Shown here piece by piece: positions 17,181 through 26,293 of a stretch of DNA of 64,000 bases (positions are counted from its first letter, which is position 1; every line of letters starts with the position of its first letter). Both the position numbers and the translations under genes were made by a program. The notes beneath the pieces are model-generated. The model saw nothing but the letters and a program-made list of their open reading frames with translations, had not been told where the DNA came from and ran no database searches. This DNA comes from CAXTEJ01 sp964243295 (GTDB lineage: Bacteria > Actinomycetota > Actinomycetes > Actinomycetales > Angustibacteraceae), in assembly GCA_964243295.1 (NCBI GenBank), contig CAXTEJ010000001.1:173019-237018 (forward strand). The letters run 5' to 3'.

Positions 17181-18013
17181 ACCAGCGCGCCTGGTACTCA
17201 CGCCCGCTGCAGTACACCGCCCTCGCCGGCTACATCGTGTTCCTCGGCTTCCCGCTGCTGTGGATGCTGTCGATCGCGTTCAAGACACCCCGCGAGCTGG
17301 CGTCGATCACGCCGACCCTGTGGCCGAGGAGCTTCACGCTCGACAACTTCACCGCGGCCTTCCAGCGGGCCGACCTGCTGCGGTCAGCGGCCAACAGCCT
17401 GCAGGTCGCCGTGGCCACGACGGTGCTCGTGGTGCTGGTCGCCCTGCCAGCGGCGTACGCGCTGGCGCGGTTCCAGGGCCGCATGCGGCAGCTGTCGACC
17501 GGGTGGATCCTCATCAGCCAGGTGTTCCCGGTCATCCTCGTGGTGATCCCGCTGTTCCTGATCCTCAAGCAGTTCAGCCTGGTCAACCGGCTGCCCGGCC
17601 TGGTCATCGTCTACCTCGTCTACTCGCTGCCGTTCGCGCTGTGGATGCTCCAGGGCTACGTCGCCTCGATCCCCAAGGACCTCGAGGAGGCCGGCGCGAT
17701 GGACGGTGCGAGCCGCCTGCGGGTGCTGCGCAGCATCGTGCTGCCGCTGCTGCTGCCCGGGATCGTGGCGACGGCGATGTTCACCGCCATCTCCAGCTGG
17801 AACGAGTTCTTCTTCGCGCTGGTGCTGATCCAGGACCCCGACAAGGTCACCCTGCCGCTCGCCCTCGCCCGCTTCGTCGGGGCCGAGGGGCAGGTGCAGC
17901 TCGGCGCGCTCGGTGCGGCGTCGCTGCTCGCGACCGTGCCCAGCCTGGTGTTCTTCGCGATCATCCAGCGCCGCCTCACCTCCGGCCTGCTCAGCGGCGC
18001 GGTCAAGGGTTGA
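17177..18013 (+). CDS. Carbohydrate ABC transporter permease, MalG/UgpE type
   Basis: 278 residues, six helices (LQYTALAGYIVFLGFPLLWM first). The EAA loop is EEAGAMDGASRLRVLRSIVLP. ATG 17177 overlaps the MalF-like gene by 4 bp. No ATPase gene is present in the operon; such CUT1 importers in actinobacteria commonly share a multi-use ATPase (MsiK type) encoded elsewhere, which is inferred here. Confidence 0.93.
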   Translation: MNQRAWYSRPLQYTALAGYIVFLGFPLLWMLSIAFKTPRELASITPTLWPRSFTLDNFTAAFQRADLLRSAANSLQVAVATTVLVVLVALPAAYALARFQGRMRQLSTGWILISQVFPVILVVIPLFLILKQFSLVNRLPGLVIVYLVYSLPFALWMLQGYVASIPKDLEEAGAMDGASRLRVLRSIVLPLLLPGIVATAMFTAISSWNEFFFALVLIQDPDKVTLPLALARFVGAEGQVQLGALGAASLLATVPSLVFFAIIQRRLTSGLLSGAVKG

Positions 18014-18084
18014 TTGCCCGTGCGCCGCGCCACCTCCGACCATCACGTCCCCACCTCCCGCTCGACCCACGGAAGAGAGATCTC

Positions 18085-19398
18085 ATGAAGGCACGACGTA
18101 GTGCCCGCCGCACCGGCTCGGTGCTCGCGCTGGGCGCGGTGCTCCTGGCCGGGTGCGCCACGGGCGGCGGCGGCACCAGCAGCGGCGACTCCAGCAGTGA
18201 CCTCGCCAAGGGCGAGAAGGTGACGTTGCGGTTCCAGAGCCTGGCCTTCCAGGACCCGACGATCGCCGCCAGCAAGGCGATCGTGGACAGCTGGAACTCC
18301 GCGCACCCCGACGTCCAGGTGCAGTACGTCCAGGGCAGCTGGGACTCGGTGCACGACCAGCTCGTCACCCAGTTCCAGGGCGGCACGGCGCCCGACATCA
18401 TCCACGACGAGTCCGCCGACATCACAGGCTTCGCCAAGCAGGGCTACCTCGCCGACCTGACGCCGTACCTGTCGGCCGACATCAGGAAGGACGTGCCCGA
18501 GGGCGTCTGGAAGACCGTCACCGTCGGTGGCAAGGTCGTGGGTGCTCCGACGCTGCTGCAGTCGTACGTCGTGTTCGCCAACGACACGCTGCTGAAGAAG
18601 GCCGGCGTCACCGTCCCCACGGGCGACACGATGACATGGGACCAGTTCCGCGCGATCAGCAAGCAGGCCACCGCCGGCAAGCAGTACGGCCTCGGCTGGG
18701 GGCTCAAGCAGCCCACCGCGACGATCATGAGCATGGGGCTGACCGAGGGCGCCGGGTACTTCACCACCAGCGGCGACAAGGCCTCGATCACCATCGGCGC
18801 CGCCGAGCTCAAGGTGCCGCAGACCATCCACGACATGGCCTACGTCGACAAGTCAATCGACCCGACGTCGCTGACGCAGGGTGGCAGCGACGTGCTCACC
18901 GCCTTCCTGGGCGGCAAGTACGCCATGACCGTCGGCGGCAACTACGCCGCCCAGCAGATCAAGGAGACCGCTCCGGCGGGCTTCGACTGGTCGGTCCTGC
19001 CGCTGCTGAAGGGGACGTCGGCCAACCAGGCCGCGAACCCGCAGACCATGTCGGTGTCGGCGCAGAGCAAGCACGTGAAGCAGGCGGGCGAGTTCGTCAA
19101 CTACTTCATGGAGGCCAAGAACCTCGCCTCGGTGGCGGAGGGCGACTGGCTGATCCCGACGTCGTCCGGCGCGCGTGACGCGGTGCTGGCCTCGACGGGC
19201 GGCGAGGACGGCTGGAAGGCCACGCTCGCCGGCGGCGACCAGCTCGTGCAGGCGCCGTTCCAGTCGGTCGACGCCTACCCGCAGTGGAAGGACCAGATCG
19301 CGACGCCCGCACTGCAGCAGTACTTCGGCAACAAGATCGACATCACCACGCTGCAGAAGCAGCTGGCTGACGGCTGGTCGCAGGTCAGCGGGGGCTGA
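18085..19398 (+). CDS. Extracellular sugar-binding lipoprotein of ABC importer
   Basis: 437 residues from ATG 18085 (GGAAGAGAG upstream). Lipoprotein signal with lipobox LLAGC (Cys24) and a Gly/Ser linker, then a family 1 solute-binding protein: VTLRFQSLAFQDP, FQGGTAPDIIHDESADITGF, KYAMTVGGNYA. It is expected to be lipid-anchored outside the membrane, delivering the substrate to the MalF/MalG pair. Ligand not predictable from sequence. Confidence 0.92.
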   Translation: MKARRSARRTGSVLALGAVLLAGCATGGGGTSSGDSSSDLAKGEKVTLRFQSLAFQDPTIAASKAIVDSWNSAHPDVQVQYVQGSWDSVHDQLVTQFQGGTAPDIIHDESADITGFAKQGYLADLTPYLSADIRKDVPEGVWKTVTVGGKVVGAPTLLQSYVVFANDTLLKKAGVTVPTGDTMTWDQFRAISKQATAGKQYGLGWGLKQPTATIMSMGLTEGAGYFTTSGDKASITIGAAELKVPQTIHDMAYVDKSIDPTSLTQGGSDVLTAFLGGKYAMTVGGNYAAQQIKETAPAGFDWSVLPLLKGTSANQAANPQTMSVSAQSKHVKQAGEFVNYFMEAKNLASVAEGDWLIPTSSGARDAVLASTGGEDGWKATLAGGDQLVQAPFQSVDAYPQWKDQIATPALQQYFGNKIDITTLQKQLADGWSQVSGG

Positions 19399-19405
19399 CC
19401 GACCG

Positions 19406-19451
19406 CGGACGGTGCATCCTCGGGTGCAGCATCCTGGGGGTGCACCGTCCG
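19406..19451 (+). terminator. Hairpin between transporter and catabolic genes
   Basis: CGGACGGTGCA (19406-19416) pairs perfectly with TGCACCGTCCG (19441-19451), an 11-bp stem with a 24-nt loop holding further GTGCA-GCATCC repeats. No T-tract. It could act as a partial terminator or mRNA stabiliser that raises binding-protein mRNA over the downstream enzymes, as is common after solute-binding-protein genes. Confidence 0.55.
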
Positions 19452-19498
19452 TGCCCGCTCCTCGCGTGCACCATCCAACGAACAGCTCGGAGAACCCC

Positions 19499-20752
19499 GT
19501 GGACGTGTTGCAGGACAAAGCCGTCGGTGCGCTGGTCGGTGCGGCGGTCGGGGACGCGCTGGGTGGCGCCACCGAGGGCTGGACGCCGGAGCAGATCCGG
19601 GCGCGCTGGGGCGGCTGGGTCACCGGCGTCGTGCCGCCCTACTACGACGACTGGCGCGACGCGAGGCCGATCGCGCCGTACCACAAGGGTGACGGGCACA
19701 TCACCGACGACACCCTGATGACGCACGCGCTGGTCGAGGTCTACGCCGAGCTGCGCACCCACCTCGACGCCTATGCCGTCGCCGAGCACCTGGTGCCCAA
19801 GATGGTGACCGGCCGGCGCTGGGTGCCCGAGCTGGAGTCCGAGGCCCTGCTGCTGCAGCGGGTGTTCCTGGCCGAGAAGTGGCTCGTGGCACGGCTGCAC
19901 TACGGCCACGTCGACCCGCGTGAGGCCGGCGTGGGCAACATCGTCAACTGCGGTGCGGCCATGTACATCGCGCCGGTCGGCGTCGTGAACGCCGCCGACC
20001 CGCAGGGCGCGTACGCGGAGGCCATCGAGGTGGCCGGCGCCCACCAGTCCAGCTACGGCCGTGAGGCAGCCGGCGTCCTCGCTGCCGCCGTCGCCGCAGC
20101 CATGGCGCCGGGTGCCACGGTCGAGTCGGTGGTCGACGTCGCCCTCGGCCTCGCGCGGGACGGCACGCACGACGCGGTCGCCGCCGTGACCGAGGCGGCG
20201 CGCGGCCTGCGCGCCACCGGTGTGACCTCGGACGGGGTCAGCCCGCGGCGCTGGCAGGAGGCCATCCCGGTGCTGCGGGCCGCGGTGACGCCGTACGACA
20301 CCGTCGGCCCCGAGTACCGCGCGCCGTCGATGGACGCCCGGCGACCCAGCCGCACCAAGGCGATCGAGGAGCTGCCGGTCGCCCTGGGCATGCTGCTGGT
20401 GACCGGTGGCGACTACCGGGCCGCGGTGCTGGGGGCGGTGAACTACGGGCGTGACGCCGACTCCATCGCGTCGATGGCCGGGGCCGTCGCCGGGGCGCTG
20501 GGCGGGTCGGCGGCCGTGCCCGCCGCATGGTCGACGCAGGTCGCCGAGGCGAGCCGCACCGACCTGGTCGAGCCCGGGCGCGTCCTCGCGCAGGTCGCCC
20601 GTGAGGTCTGCGCTGCCGACCTGCGCCGGGCTCGCGACCGCGAGCGGGCGGTGCAGGCCTTGTCTGGCGGGCTCGACGAGGTGGCCCGGACGTCGGCGAC
20701 ACCGGTGAACGGCGTCGTGCAGGACGCGGCGGACGGAGCCAGGCAGCGGTGA
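19499..20752 (+). CDS. ADP-ribosylglycohydrolase-family protein, first of two
   Basis: 417 residues from GTG 19499 with CGGAGA five bases upstream. The dinuclear-metal fold is shown by VGAAVGDALGG (about 13-23), HITDDTLMTHAL (about 67-78, the TDDT ligands) and YGRDADSIASMAGAV (about 317-331, the C-terminal DxD ligands). Members cleave N- or O-glycosidic bonds to ADP-ribose, but many are uncharacterised and sit in sugar operons. Here the importer before it suggests a small glycoside or nucleoside substrate rather than ADP-ribosylated protein. The stop overlaps the second homologue. Confidence 0.85.
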   Translation: MDVLQDKAVGALVGAAVGDALGGATEGWTPEQIRARWGGWVTGVVPPYYDDWRDARPIAPYHKGDGHITDDTLMTHALVEVYAELRTHLDAYAVAEHLVPKMVTGRRWVPELESEALLLQRVFLAEKWLVARLHYGHVDPREAGVGNIVNCGAAMYIAPVGVVNAADPQGAYAEAIEVAGAHQSSYGREAAGVLAAAVAAAMAPGATVESVVDVALGLARDGTHDAVAAVTEAARGLRATGVTSDGVSPRRWQEAIPVLRAAVTPYDTVGPEYRAPSMDARRPSRTKAIEELPVALGMLLVTGGDYRAAVLGAVNYGRDADSIASMAGAVAGALGGSAAVPAAWSTQVAEASRTDLVEPGRVLAQVAREVCAADLRRARDRERAVQALSGGLDEVARTSATPVNGVVQDAADGARQR

Positions 20753-22116
20753 GGCGCCTGACCTGGGTGCAGCCCGAGGACCTGCTGACCCACGAGCTCG
20801 TGGCCGCCGCCGAGGAGGGGAAGCGCGTCGACGACGTGCGCCTGTCCTGGACGTCGGCCGGCGGCGACCCCGCGGCACCGGTGAGCGGCGCGTCCGCGAC
20901 GCCCGCCGACGAGAAGCTGCGGGCGCTCGCGGCCGAGCTGCTGGACGAGCTCGACCGGCGCCCGGCCGACCCGGCGACCGCGGCCACCGAGCCCACCGAG
21001 CTGGCCGACGTCCGGGCTGCCTGGGGTGCGCCGCAACGGGTCGATGTGACGGGCGACCACGCGGCCGCGCTGCCGGACCGCCTGCGCGGCGCCTGGCTCG
21101 GGCGGGCAGCCGGCTGCCTGCTGGGCAAGCCGGTCGAGAAGATCCCGCGCGAGGGCATCCGAGCGATCGCCCAGGCCACCGGCAGCTGGCCGGTCGACGA
21201 CTGGTTCACGGCGCGAGGCCTGCCCGACGACGTCGCGCGCGCCTGGCCGTGGAACCGGCGCAGCGCCGCGAACAGCTTGCAGGAGAACATCCGCGGCATG
21301 CCCGAGGACGACGACCTGAACTTCGCGATGATCGCGCTGCGGCTCGTCGAGGAGCACGGCCACGGCTTCACCACCGACGACGTCGCGCAGGCTTGGCTCG
21401 ACCAGCTGCCCGGGGGCCGGGTCTTCACCGCGGAGCGGGTGGCCTACCGCAACCTGCTGCTGGGTGAGCTGCCGCCGCGCACCGCCGTGGTGCGCAACCC
21501 GTTCCGCGAGTGGATCGGCGCCGCGATCCGGGCCGACGTCCACGGCTGGACGCACCCCGGTGACCCGGCTGCGGCCGCTGAGGCGGCGTGGCGCGACGCA
21601 CGGCTCAGCCACACGCGGTCCGGAGTGCACGCGGCGATGTGGTGTGCCGCGCTGTGCTCGCTCGCCGTGGTGCACGACGACGTCGACGCGGTGCTCGACG
21701 GCGCCAGGGCCGTCCTGCCGCAGGGCAGTCGCTACGGCGAGGCAGTCCGTCTCGGCACCGAGGTCGGACGCCGGGACGACCTGGCGCTGGAGGGCGCGCT
21801 CGACGTGCTGCACGACGCGTACGGTCACCTGCACTGGGTGCACGCGGTCAACAACGGTGCGCTGACGGCGATGGCCCTGGCCCGGGGGCGCGGTGAGCTC
21901 GGGCCCAGCATCGGCGCGGCCGTCACCGGTGGCTGGGACACCGACTCGGTCGGGGCGACGGTGGGCTCGGTGTGCGGTGCCCTGCGAGGGGCTGCGGCGC
22001 TGCCGTCCCGCTGGACCGACCCGCTGCACGACCGCGTGGCCTCGACCGTTCCCGGGTTCGACGGCATCGCCCTCAGTGAGCTGGCCCGGCGCACCCTGGC
22101 GGTGGCGGCGTCGTGA
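20749..22116 (+). CDS. ADP-ribosylglycohydrolase-family protein, second and divergent
   Basis: 455 residues from GTG 20749 (GTGA overlap). A 100-residue N-terminal extension (MRRLTWVQPEDLLTHELVAA) precedes the domain. The metal motifs are altered but present: RGAWLGRAAGCLLGKP, MPEDDDLNFAMIAL where TDDT would be, and TGGWDTDSVGATVGSV at the C-terminus. It is poorly similar to the first copy, so the pair is not a recent duplication. Either they form a heteromer or act on successive bonds of one substrate; this is inference. Confidence 0.83.
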   Translation: MRRLTWVQPEDLLTHELVAAAEEGKRVDDVRLSWTSAGGDPAAPVSGASATPADEKLRALAAELLDELDRRPADPATAATEPTELADVRAAWGAPQRVDVTGDHAAALPDRLRGAWLGRAAGCLLGKPVEKIPREGIRAIAQATGSWPVDDWFTARGLPDDVARAWPWNRRSAANSLQENIRGMPEDDDLNFAMIALRLVEEHGHGFTTDDVAQAWLDQLPGGRVFTAERVAYRNLLLGELPPRTAVVRNPFREWIGAAIRADVHGWTHPGDPAAAAEAAWRDARLSHTRSGVHAAMWCAALCSLAVVHDDVDAVLDGARAVLPQGSRYGEAVRLGTEVGRRDDLALEGALDVLHDAYGHLHWVHAVNNGALTAMALARGRGELGPSIGAAVTGGWDTDSVGATVGSVCGALRGAAALPSRWTDPLHDRVASTVPGFDGIALSELARRTLAVAAS

Positions 22117-24122
22117 TCGACCGGCCCCTCGACCCGCTGGTGCCTCGGCCCATCGACCGGCCCACCCCGGTGCCGCTCGAGCCGGACGCCGACCTGTCGG
22201 TGCTCGACGACGCGAAGGTCCTCGCAGCGCCGGACCACGCCGGCGACATCCCCGCCTGGCGCGACGCCCTCGCCCGCTGGCGGCTCGAGGCGCGCGAGCG
22301 CACCGGTTACGACGGGTCCGCCTACGACCGGCCGGGGCAGCGGTGGGCTGCCGACGCCTGCGCCGTGGCCGTCGTGTGGCTGTGGGACGAGCTGCTGCAC
22401 GACCACGCCACCGGCGACTTCGACGTCGAGCGGCTGCTCGAGGGCTACGCCGAGGTCGGCGGTCTCGACGCCGTCGTGCTGTGGCACGCCTACCCGGTCA
22501 TCGGCCTCGACGACCGCAACCAGTTCGACTGGTACCGGCAGGTTCCCGACCTCGCCGGGCTGGTCGCTCGGCTGCACGAGCGCGGGGTGCGCGTCTTCCT
22601 CGACTACAACCCGTGGGACACCGGCACCCGGCGGGCTGCGGGCAGCGACGCGGACGAGCTCGCGGCCCTCGTCACCGAGACCGGCGCGGACGGCGTCTTC
22701 CTCGACACCCTGAAGCAGGGCGACCCGGTGCTGCTCGAGCGGCTGGCGCGGCTCGACCCGCCGCCGGTGCTGGAGGGGGAGTCGCGGCTGCCGCTCGCCC
22801 GCGTGCCCGACCACGCGCTGTCGTGGGCGCAGTGGTTCGCCGACAGCGAGGTGCCCGGGGTGCTGCGCGCCCGCTGGTTCGAGCAGCGGCACATGATGCA
22901 CCACACCCGGCGGTGGAACCGCGACCACGGCGTCGAGCTGCAGTCGGCCTGGCTCAACGGGGCCGGCATGCTGGTCTGGGACGTCGTCTTCGGCGCGTGG
23001 GTCGGCTGGAACCCGCGCGACGCCGCAAGCCTGCGGCTGCTGCGGCGCAGCCGGTCGGTGCTGGGAGCCCTGGTCGACCACGGCAGCTGGACGCCGCTCC
23101 CGCCGCTGCGCCCGGAGGCCGTGGACCTGCACGCGGCCGGCTTCTCGAGCGGCGGCACCACCTTCTGGCCGCTCGTCAACCGCGGCGCCGAGCGCTACGA
23201 CGGCCCGGTGCTCGCGGCCGACCCGCCCGGCTGCTGGTACGACCTCGTCACCGGCCGGCGCGCGGACGACGGCACCGCCGTCCGCGCGGTCGTGCCGGCC
23301 CACGGGCTCGGTGGCCTGCTGCACGTGGCCGACGGCGCGGTCGAGCCGGAGGGGCTGCACCCGATGCTCGCCGCCGCGGCCGCAGACCCCGGGTCGGACG
23401 ACATCCGCTTCCCGGCCCGGCTGCCGCAGCGCGTGGTGCCGGCGTCGGCGCACGGGACGCCGTCACCCGGTGCGGTCACGGTCCCCGCCGGCCGGCACGC
23501 GCTGCGGCACGTCTTTCGGCGCCGGGAGACCGGCATGTACGCCGAGGCGCCGTACGTCGAGGAGTGGAAGCCGCTGCCTCCTCGGCTGCACGACCGGCAG
23601 GAGCAGGTGCGTGAGGTGGTGCTGACGTCGGTCGCCGTCGACGCCACCGAGGTCAGCAACGCCGACTTCGCCCGCTTCGTGACGACCTCGGGCTATGTAC
23701 CCGCTGTGCCGCAACGGTTCTTGGCGCACTGGGTCGGCGGCGCCCCGCGGCCGGGCACCGAGCACCAGCCGGTCACGCACGTCGACCTGACCGACGCCCG
23801 CGCCTACGCCGCCTGGCGGGGCGCGCGGCTGCCCACCGAGGACGAGTGGCAGGTCGCGGTGGCTGCGGGCGCACGTCGGCTGGACCCGCTGGTGTGGAGC
23901 TGGACCGAGAGCGAGCACATCGACGGGCGCACGCGCTTCGTGATGCTCAAGGGCGGCTGCGACTACGAGGCCACCGGCTCGGACTGGTATCTCGACGGCG
24001 GGCCCCAGCCGCCGGAGGTGTCGGTCAAGCTGCTGCTGCCCGGGTGCGGGCTGTCGCGGTCGCCCACCGTCGGCTTCCGCTGCGCCGTGGACGTCCTGTC
24101 GACCGAGCAGCCGCAGCCGTGA
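22113..24122 (+). CDS. Fusion: glycoside-hydrolase-like barrel plus formylglycine-enzyme-like (SUMF1) domain
   Basis: 669 residues from GTG 22113 (GTGA overlap). Residues about 60-330 look like a TIM-barrel glycosidase: VVLWHAYPVIGLDD, RVFLDYNPWDTG (Asp about 164) and GADGVFLDTLKQGD (Asp about 198). A middle beta-rich part follows. From about 450 the SUMF1/EgtB/PvdO fold begins: VTVPAGRHALRHVF, VDATEVSNADFARFV, YAAWRGARLPTEDEWQVAV, and the end PTVGFRCAVD. No signal peptide. Whether the SUMF1 part is catalytic (the usual cysteine pair is not obvious) or only binds sugar is open. Confidence 0.75.
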   Translation: MIDRPLDPLVPRPIDRPTPVPLEPDADLSVLDDAKVLAAPDHAGDIPAWRDALARWRLEARERTGYDGSAYDRPGQRWAADACAVAVVWLWDELLHDHATGDFDVERLLEGYAEVGGLDAVVLWHAYPVIGLDDRNQFDWYRQVPDLAGLVARLHERGVRVFLDYNPWDTGTRRAAGSDADELAALVTETGADGVFLDTLKQGDPVLLERLARLDPPPVLEGESRLPLARVPDHALSWAQWFADSEVPGVLRARWFEQRHMMHHTRRWNRDHGVELQSAWLNGAGMLVWDVVFGAWVGWNPRDAASLRLLRRSRSVLGALVDHGSWTPLPPLRPEAVDLHAAGFSSGGTTFWPLVNRGAERYDGPVLAADPPGCWYDLVTGRRADDGTAVRAVVPAHGLGGLLHVADGAVEPEGLHPMLAAAAADPGSDDIRFPARLPQRVVPASAHGTPSPGAVTVPAGRHALRHVFRRRETGMYAEAPYVEEWKPLPPRLHDRQEQVREVVLTSVAVDATEVSNADFARFVTTSGYVPAVPQRFLAHWVGGAPRPGTEHQPVTHVDLTDARAYAAWRGARLPTEDEWQVAVAAGARRLDPLVWSWTESEHIDGRTRFVMLKGGCDYEATGSDWYLDGGPQPPEVSVKLLLPGCGLSRSPTVGFRCAVDVLSTEQPQP

Positions 24123-25318
24123 CGCCGCAGCCGACCGGCCCGCTCGCCGGGGTGCGCGTCGTCGAGGTGGCCACGCTGTTCGCCGGGCCGCTCGCGGCGA
24201 CGCTGCTCGGCGACTTCGGCGCCGACGTCGTCAAGGTCGAGCACCCGACCCGGCCCGACGCCGCGCGCACCCACGGCGCGGCCAAGGACGGCGTCGGGCT
24301 GTGGTGGAAGTCGATCGGCCGGGGCAAGCGCACGGTCACCGCCGACCTGTCGCAGCCGCGCGGCGCCGAGGTGCTGCTGCGGCTGCTGGACGGTGCCGAC
24401 GTGCTGGTCGAGAACTTCCGGCCCGGCACGCTCGAGCGGTGGGGGCTGTCGCCGCAGCTGCTGCTCGAGCGCAACCCCGGGCTGGTCATCGCCCGGGTGA
24501 CCACGTTCGGGCAGACCGGGCCCTACAGCGGGCGGCCCGGTTTCGGGTCGCTCGCCGAGGCCATGAGCGGCTTCGCCGCGACGACGGGTCAGCCCGACGG
24601 CCCGCCCACGCTGCCGCCGTTCGGCCTGGCCGACGGCATCGCGGCCATCGCCACCGCCTTCGCGGTCACGGCGGCGCTGCGCTCGCGTGACGCCACGGGT
24701 GCCGGCCAGGTGGTCGACCTCGCGATCCTCGAGCCGATCCTGATGATGATGGGCGGCCAGATCACCGCCTACGACCAGCTCGGGTGGGTGCAGCCGCGCA
24801 CCGGCAACCGCTCGGCCAACAACGCGCCCCGCAACACCTACCGCACCGCCGACGGCGACTGGCTCGCGGTCTCGACCAGCTCGCAGAGCATCGCCGAGCG
24901 GGTGCTGCGCCTGGTGGGCCGCGACGACCTCACGCGGGAAGCGTGGTTCGGCAGCGGGCGTGAGCGCGCGCAGCACGCCGACGAGCTCGACGACGCAGTG
25001 GGTGACTGGATCGCGGCCCGCGGCACCGCCGAGGTGGTCGACGCCTTCGAGCGGGCGCAGGCCGCCGTCGCCCCCGTGTACGACGTGGCCGGGCTCGTCG
25101 GCGACCCGCAGGTGGTGGCGCGCGGCACGGTCGTCCAGGTGGACGACGACGAGCTCGGGCCGCTGCGCATGCAGGACGTGCTGTTCAAGCTGTCGGGCAC
25201 GCCGGGGTCGATCCGCTGGACCGGCCGGGGGCACGGCGCCGACACCGACGCCGTGCTCGCCGAAGTGGGGTTCACGGCCGACGAGGTCGCGGCGCTGCGC
25301 GCCGAGGGGGTGGTCTAG
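24119..25318 (+). CDS. CaiB/BaiF-family class III CoA-transferase
   Basis: 399 residues from GTG 24119 (GTGA overlap). Family III features: LAGVRVVEVATLFAGPLAAT, LGDFGADVVKVEHP, LVENFRPGTLERWGLS and the nucleophile segment PFGLADGIAAIATAFA with Asp172, matching the aspartate that forms the anhydride in FRC and CaiB. It moves CoA between carboxylic acids. Placed after glycosidase-like genes and before a CitE-like lyase, it would activate a carboxylate released by the pathway. Confidence 0.9.
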   Translation: MTPQPTGPLAGVRVVEVATLFAGPLAATLLGDFGADVVKVEHPTRPDAARTHGAAKDGVGLWWKSIGRGKRTVTADLSQPRGAEVLLRLLDGADVLVENFRPGTLERWGLSPQLLLERNPGLVIARVTTFGQTGPYSGRPGFGSLAEAMSGFAATTGQPDGPPTLPPFGLADGIAAIATAFAVTAALRSRDATGAGQVVDLAILEPILMMMGGQITAYDQLGWVQPRTGNRSANNAPRNTYRTADGDWLAVSTSSQSIAERVLRLVGRDDLTREAWFGSGRERAQHADELDDAVGDWIAARGTAEVVDAFERAQAAVAPVYDVAGLVGDPQVVARGTVVQVDDDELGPLRMQDVLFKLSGTPGSIRWTGRGHGADTDAVLAEVGFTADEVAALRAEGVV

Positions 25319-25320
25319 CG

Positions 25321-26181
25321 GTGTTCCTGACGGCCCTCTACGTCCCTGGTGACCGGCCCAAGCGCTTCGCGAAGGCGGCGGCCAGCGGCGCCGACGCGGT
25401 CGTCCTCGACCTCGAGGACGCCGTGCTGCCCGCGGCCAAGCCCGCCGCCCGCGCCGCTGTCGTGGCGTTCCTCGGCCAGCGCCCGGCGGACCTCGCCGTG
25501 CAGGTGCGCGTCAACGCCCGCTCCAGCGGCCAGCAGGTGGCCGACCTCACCGCGCTCGCCGGCGCGACCGGGCTGACCGACGTCCGGCTGAGCACGGTGG
25601 AGGGCCCGGACGACGTCACCGCGGTCGCGGCGGCGGTCGGCCCGCACGTCGGTCTGCACGCCGTCGTCGAGAACGCGGCCGGCATCGAGGCGCTGGCAGC
25701 CGTGGCGCGGTGCCCCGGTGTGGTGTCGGTGCAGCTCGGCGAGGCGGACCTGGGCTCGCAGCTCGGGCTGCGCGGCGAGGAGGCGTTCGCGCCGCTGCGC
25801 TCGCGGCTCGTCGTCGCCTGCGCCGCGGCCGGGCTGCCGTCGCCGATGCTGTCGGTCTATCCCGACCTGGCCGACCGCGAGGGGCTGGTCGCGTCGTGCC
25901 GAAGCGGCCGCGACGCCGGGTTCGTCGGTCGCAGCGTCGTGCACCCCCGGCAGGTCGCGGCCGTCGTCGAGGGCTTCCGGCCGTCGGCCGACGAGCTCGA
26001 GCGCGCAGGCGCGGTGCTGGCCGCGCTCGGCTCGGGCGACGCCGTGAGCGTGGTCGGCGGTCGCATGGTCGACGCCGCGATGGCCGGCGCGGCACGGCGG
26101 GTGCTCGAGCTCGCGCGGGCGTGCGCCGCCTACGACGACCGGATCGCGACCGGCGCGAGCGACGTGCCGTCCGGCGCGTGA
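25321..26181 (+). CDS. CitE-like / HpcH-HpaI family acyl-CoA lyase
   Basis: 286 residues from GTG 25321, two bases after the CoA-transferase stop. YVPGDRPKRF, ADAVVLDLEDAV (metal-binding acid residues), VENAAGIEAL, QLGEADLGSQLGL and VGRSVVHPRQV are the CitE/malyl-CoA-lyase motifs. Such enzymes split or make C-C bonds in 3-hydroxyacyl-CoA compounds, giving for example pyruvate or glyoxylate plus acyl-CoA. Next to a CoA-transferase it suggests an activate-and-cleave final step. Last gene of the operon. Confidence 0.88.
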   Translation: MFLTALYVPGDRPKRFAKAAASGADAVVLDLEDAVLPAAKPAARAAVVAFLGQRPADLAVQVRVNARSSGQQVADLTALAGATGLTDVRLSTVEGPDDVTAVAAAVGPHVGLHAVVENAAGIEALAAVARCPGVVSVQLGEADLGSQLGLRGEEAFAPLRSRLVVACAAAGLPSPMLSVYPDLADREGLVASCRSGRDAGFVGRSVVHPRQVAAVVEGFRPSADELERAGAVLAALGSGDAVSVVGGRMVDAAMAGAARRVLELARACAAYDDRIATGASDVPSGA

Positions 26182-26293
26182 GCCCAGAGTGCAGGGGCGG
26201 GCGTCGGCCAGCTGGCTCCAGCTGCGCGGCTGAGGCACCGCTGAGGGCCCGAGGCACTGGCATGCGCCGGCCTCCGGTGCTGGGATGGGCGGC

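Noticed and set aside
24119..25318. Possible loss of the catalytic aspartate in the CoA-transferase (RPGFGSLAEAMSG segment)
   Set aside because: The family nucleophile belongs to the later GLADGIAA segment, where Asp172 is present.
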